Assembly (NCBI GenBank): GCA_017395715.1
Contig: JAFQNZ010000118.1
Location: forward strand, 1 to 15,444
Source: Clostridia bacterium
GTDB lineage: Bacteria > Bacillota > Clostridia > Oscillospirales > CAG-272
Direction of reading: 5' to 3'
DNA length: 15,444 bases
Part shown: piece after piece, positions 12,926-15,444 of the stretch
Numbering within the stretch: the first letter of the stretch is position 1
Layout of the letters: each line of letters begins with the position of its first letter
Program-made: the position numbers and the translations under genes
The notes under the pieces: model-generated
What the model was told of the DNA's origin: nothing
The model's input: the letters and a program-made list of their open reading frames with translations, nothing else
Database searches by the model: none

Positions 12926-15427
12926 ATGGCAAGAAAAGCAACCACAACCACCGAAAAAACAACCAAAAAAACAGCCCCTAAGAAAGAAACGCTTTCCACC
13001 GACTATCTTCGTCAGCATTTAGAATCCAAGCTCTCGCGCTTCTACGGCACAACCCCGCAGGAAGCCACCAAGGATCAGCTCTACAAAGCGCTTCTTTTGG
13101 CGATCAAAGACATTCTCTCGCAAAAGAGAACCGAATTCAAGAAAAACGTAAACAACCAGAGAGGTAAAAAAGTTTACTATCTCTGCATGGAATTTTTGAT
13201 TGGCAAATCGCTCCGCAACAACATCATGAACCTCGGCGTTGAAAAACAGTACGGCGAGATTCTTGCCGAGCTTGGCTACACCCTTGACGAACTGTACGAC
13301 TGCGAGCAGGACCCCGGCCTTGGCAACGGCGGTCTTGGCAGACTTGCCGCCTGCTTTATGGACGCCCTCACCAGCCAGAACTACTCGGGCACAGGCTTTT
13401 CGATTTTGTACGAATACGGTCTTTTCAAGCAGAAGATCATCGAAGGCGATCAGGTTGAAATGCCCGATACCTGGATGCCCTCGGGTGAGCCTTGGCTCGT
13501 TCCCCGTACCGACAAGACCTGTACTGTCCGCTTTGGCGGTCATGTCAAGGAAGAATGGGTGAACGGCAGATGCGAGATCACCCATACCAACTACACCGAA
13601 GTGCAGGCTGTTCCGTATGACATTATGATCTCGGGCTCGGATTCCGAAGCGGTCAACTCGCTTCGCCTTTGGAAGGCAAGAAACATCAATGCCGGTTTCA
13701 ATATGTCTCTCTTCTCGCAGGGCGACTATATCCGTGCGATGGAAGAAACCAGCCGCGCGGAAATCATCTCCAAGGTACTTTATCCCGCCGACAACCACGA
13801 AGGCGGCAAGCTCCTTCGTCTGTCGCAGCAGTATTTCCTTGTGTGCGCATCGCTTCAGTCGATCATTGCCGACCATCTGCGCACCTACGGCACACTTGCT
13901 AACTTCGCGTCGAAAGTTGCCATCCACATCAACGATACCCACCCCGCACTCGTTGTGCCCGAACTCATGCGTATTCTCATCGACACCTACTCCTACACAT
14001 GGGAAAACGCTTGGAGCATCGTCACAAGAACCGTATCTTATACCAACCATACCGTTATGCCCGAGGCGCTTGAAACTTGGGACGAAGACCTCTTCCGTCT
14101 GCGTCTGCCCCGCCTCTATATGATCATTTCGGAAATCAACCGCCGTTTCTGCGCCGACCTTTGGAACCGTTACCCCGGCGACTGGGCAAGAATCACCAAT
14201 ATGTCGATCATGTCGCACGGCAAGATCAAGATGGCAAACCTTTCGGTTGTGGGCTCGCACACCGTCAACGGCGTGTCAAAACTCCACTCGGATATTCTCA
14301 CCAAGACCATCTTCAATGATTTCTATGTGGATACCCCCGATAAGTTCACCAACGTCACAAACGGTATCGCCTACCGCCGTTGGCTCTGCTACTCGAATCC
14401 CTCTCTTGCACAAGTCCTTGACGAAACCATCGGCACAGGCTACAGAAAGGATGCTGCCCAGCTGGAAAAGCTTCTGAAGTATGCCGACGACAAGACCGTG
14501 CTCGAAGCGCTTGACCGCACCAAGAGAGAAAACAAGGTTCGATTCTCCAACTATATCATGAAGAGAAACGGCATCAAGGTTGACCCCGATTCTGTTTTCG
14601 ATGTGCAGATCAAGAGAATGCACGAATACAAGCGCCAGCTTCTCAACGCGCTCCACATCATCAGCATCTATGTGGCACTCAAGGAAAATCCCGATCTTGA
14701 GATGACCCCCAAGACCTTCATCTTCGGTGCGAAAGCTGCCGCAGGCTATTATCTTGCCAAGGAGATCATCAAGCTGATCTGGCAAATCGGTGCCGACATT
14801 GAAAAAGATCCCAAGCTTTCGAAGAAACTGCGCGTGATCTTCCCCGAGGATTACAACGTATCTCTTGCCGAAATGCTGATTCCCGCCGCCGATATTTCCG
14901 AGCAGATCTCGCTTGCCGGTAAGGAAGCGAGCGGCACTTCGAACATGAAGTTCATGCTCAACGGCGCACTCACCGTGGGTACGCTCGACGGTGCAAACGT
15001 GGAAATCGCCGAAGCGGTTGGCAATGACAATATCTATATCTTCGGTCTGACCACCCCCGAAGTGGAAGACCTTTGGAAGAGAGGCTATCGCGCATCCGAT
15101 TACTACAACGCAAACCCCGTTCTCAAAAAAGCAGTCGATGCCCTCAAGAACGGCTTCAACGGTATTTCCTTTGAGCATCTTTACAACTATCTCGTCTTTG
15201 GCGGCGGCGGAATTGCCGACCCCTATATGTGCCTTGCCGACTTCGATTCCTACTGCATGGCACACAAAAAGATTGAAGAAGACTACCTCGACCGCGAAAC
15301 CTGGAACCGTATGTCGCTTGTCAACATCGCAAAATCCGGCATCTTCTCGGCAGACCGCTCGATCCGCGACTACGCTGACGGCATCTGGCACATCAAGCCT
15401 ATCCTTGAGAAAAACAACAAAAAATAA
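12926..15427 (+). CDS. glgP: Glycogen/alpha-glucan phosphorylase (GT35), 833 aa
   Basis: GlgP releases glucose-1-phosphate from glycogen using phosphate and pyridoxal phosphate. Recognisable blocks are YYLCMEFLIGKSLRNN, the glycine loop DPGLGNGGLGRLAACFMDAL, HINDTHPALVVPELMR, and TNHTVMPEALE. In the C-terminal lobe, FDVQIKRMHEYKRQLLNAL is followed by EASGTSNMKFMLNGALTVGT in overlapping parts, with the cofactor Lys675 in SNMKF, and LDGANVEI. The length is normal (about 800-840 aa). I chose ATG at 12926 because the upstream in-frame codons run through the hairpin leader and lack homology; GGAAA at 12916-12920 and AAGGA at 12906-12910 are candidate ribosome sites, neither ideal. The first 25 residues are a Thr/Lys-rich, probably disordered tail. 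It is separated from glgA by 167 bp of stem-loops. Confidence 0.97.
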   Translation: MARKATTTTEKTTKKTAPKKETLSTDYLRQHLESKLSRFYGTTPQEATKDQLYKALLLAIKDILSQKRTEFKKNVNNQRGKKVYYLCMEFLIGKSLRNNIMNLGVEKQYGEILAELGYTLDELYDCEQDPGLGNGGLGRLAACFMDALTSQNYSGTGFSILYEYGLFKQKIIEGDQVEMPDTWMPSGEPWLVPRTDKTCTVRFGGHVKEEWVNGRCEITHTNYTEVQAVPYDIMISGSDSEAVNSLRLWKARNINAGFNMSLFSQGDYIRAMEETSRAEIISKVLYPADNHEGGKLLRLSQQYFLVCASLQSIIADHLRTYGTLANFASKVAIHINDTHPALVVPELMRILIDTYSYTWENAWSIVTRTVSYTNHTVMPEALETWDEDLFRLRLPRLYMIISEINRRFCADLWNRYPGDWARITNMSIMSHGKIKMANLSVVGSHTVNGVSKLHSDILTKTIFNDFYVDTPDKFTNVTNGIAYRRWLCYSNPSLAQVLDETIGTGYRKDAAQLEKLLKYADDKTVLEALDRTKRENKVRFSNYIMKRNGIKVDPDSVFDVQIKRMHEYKRQLLNALHIISIYVALKENPDLEMTPKTFIFGAKAAAGYYLAKEIIKLIWQIGADIEKDPKLSKKLRVIFPEDYNVSLAEMLIPAADISEQISLAGKEASGTSNMKFMLNGALTVGTLDGANVEIAEAVGNDNIYIFGLTTPEVEDLWKRGYRASDYYNANPVLKKAVDALKNGFNGISFEHLYNYLVFGGGGIADPYMCLADFDSYCMAHKKIEEDYLDRETWNRMSLVNIAKSGIFSADRSIRDYADGIWHIKPILEKNNKK

Positions 15428-15439
15428 TTCGGAGTTGTT

Positions 15440-15444
15440 ATGTC
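15440..15444 (+). CDS. Start of the next gene (only ATG and two bases visible)
   Basis: An ATG at 15440-15442 follows GGAG (15431-15434) at a spacing of five bases, 12 bp after the glgP stop. This is the pattern of another operon gene. Its product cannot be told from the window; in related operons glycogen debranching enzymes, 4-alpha-glucanotransferase or another branching enzyme are common here. Confidence 0.5.

Overview
The window looks like a chromosomal segment of a spore-forming (or recently spore-forming) member of the Clostridia, probably a gut Oscillospirales/Christensenellales-type lineage. The grounds are a spoIIGA-sigE pair, a Clostridia/Bacillus-type LexA with a matching SOS box, a GlgC plus GlgD pair of the Firmicutes type, and short high-GC interspersed repeats between operons. 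Species is not determinable. Core genes are of medium GC; one gene (955-1587) is clearly more AT-rich.

Layout. (1) 1-826, plus: 3' end of a thymidylate kinase-like gene, then a complete DJ-1/PfpI-family gene. (2) 827-2027: an accessory patch with an AT-rich orphan gene of 210 codons lying between two ~115 bp direct repeats that each carry the 3' end of the DJ-1/PfpI gene, followed by a 179 bp element with perfect 18 bp terminal inverted repeats. (3) 2028-3528, plus: 5-formyltetrahydrofolate cyclo-ligase overlapping a CPBP-family membrane protein whose two motif histidines are replaced. (4) 3529-3705: a second inverted-repeat element and a bidirectional terminator, where transcription converges. 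(5) 6851-3706, minus: spoIIGA, sigE, lexA, and a six-helix membrane protein of unknown function; a SOS box lies between sigE and lexA. (6) 6852-7233: divergent control region with a strong promoter for the glycogen operon. (7) 7234-15427, plus: glycogen operon glgB-like, glgC, glgD, glgA, glgP; the next gene starts at 15440.

How it works together. GlgC and GlgD should form ADP-glucose pyrophosphorylase, with GlgD the non-catalytic partner. GlgA polymerises ADP-glucose into alpha-1,4-glucan and GlgP releases glucose-1-phosphate from it. The first gene of the operon keeps the fold and N-terminal CBM48-like domain of a glycogen branching enzyme, but by hand alignment has lost all three catalytic acids, so the operon carries two catalytically degenerate paralogues (GlgB-like and GlgD) beside active partners. 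The operon is divergent from the early mother-cell sporulation genes, which fits the known accumulation of glycogen (granulose) before sporulation in clostridia. glgP is set off from glgA by a 167 bp leader with three consecutive stem-loops, suggesting differential expression of synthesis and breakdown.

Most promising leads: the pseudo-branching enzyme, the glgA-glgP hairpin leader, and the duplicated-tail insertion around the orphan gene. I found no CRISPR array, rRNA, tRNA, transposase or defence system.
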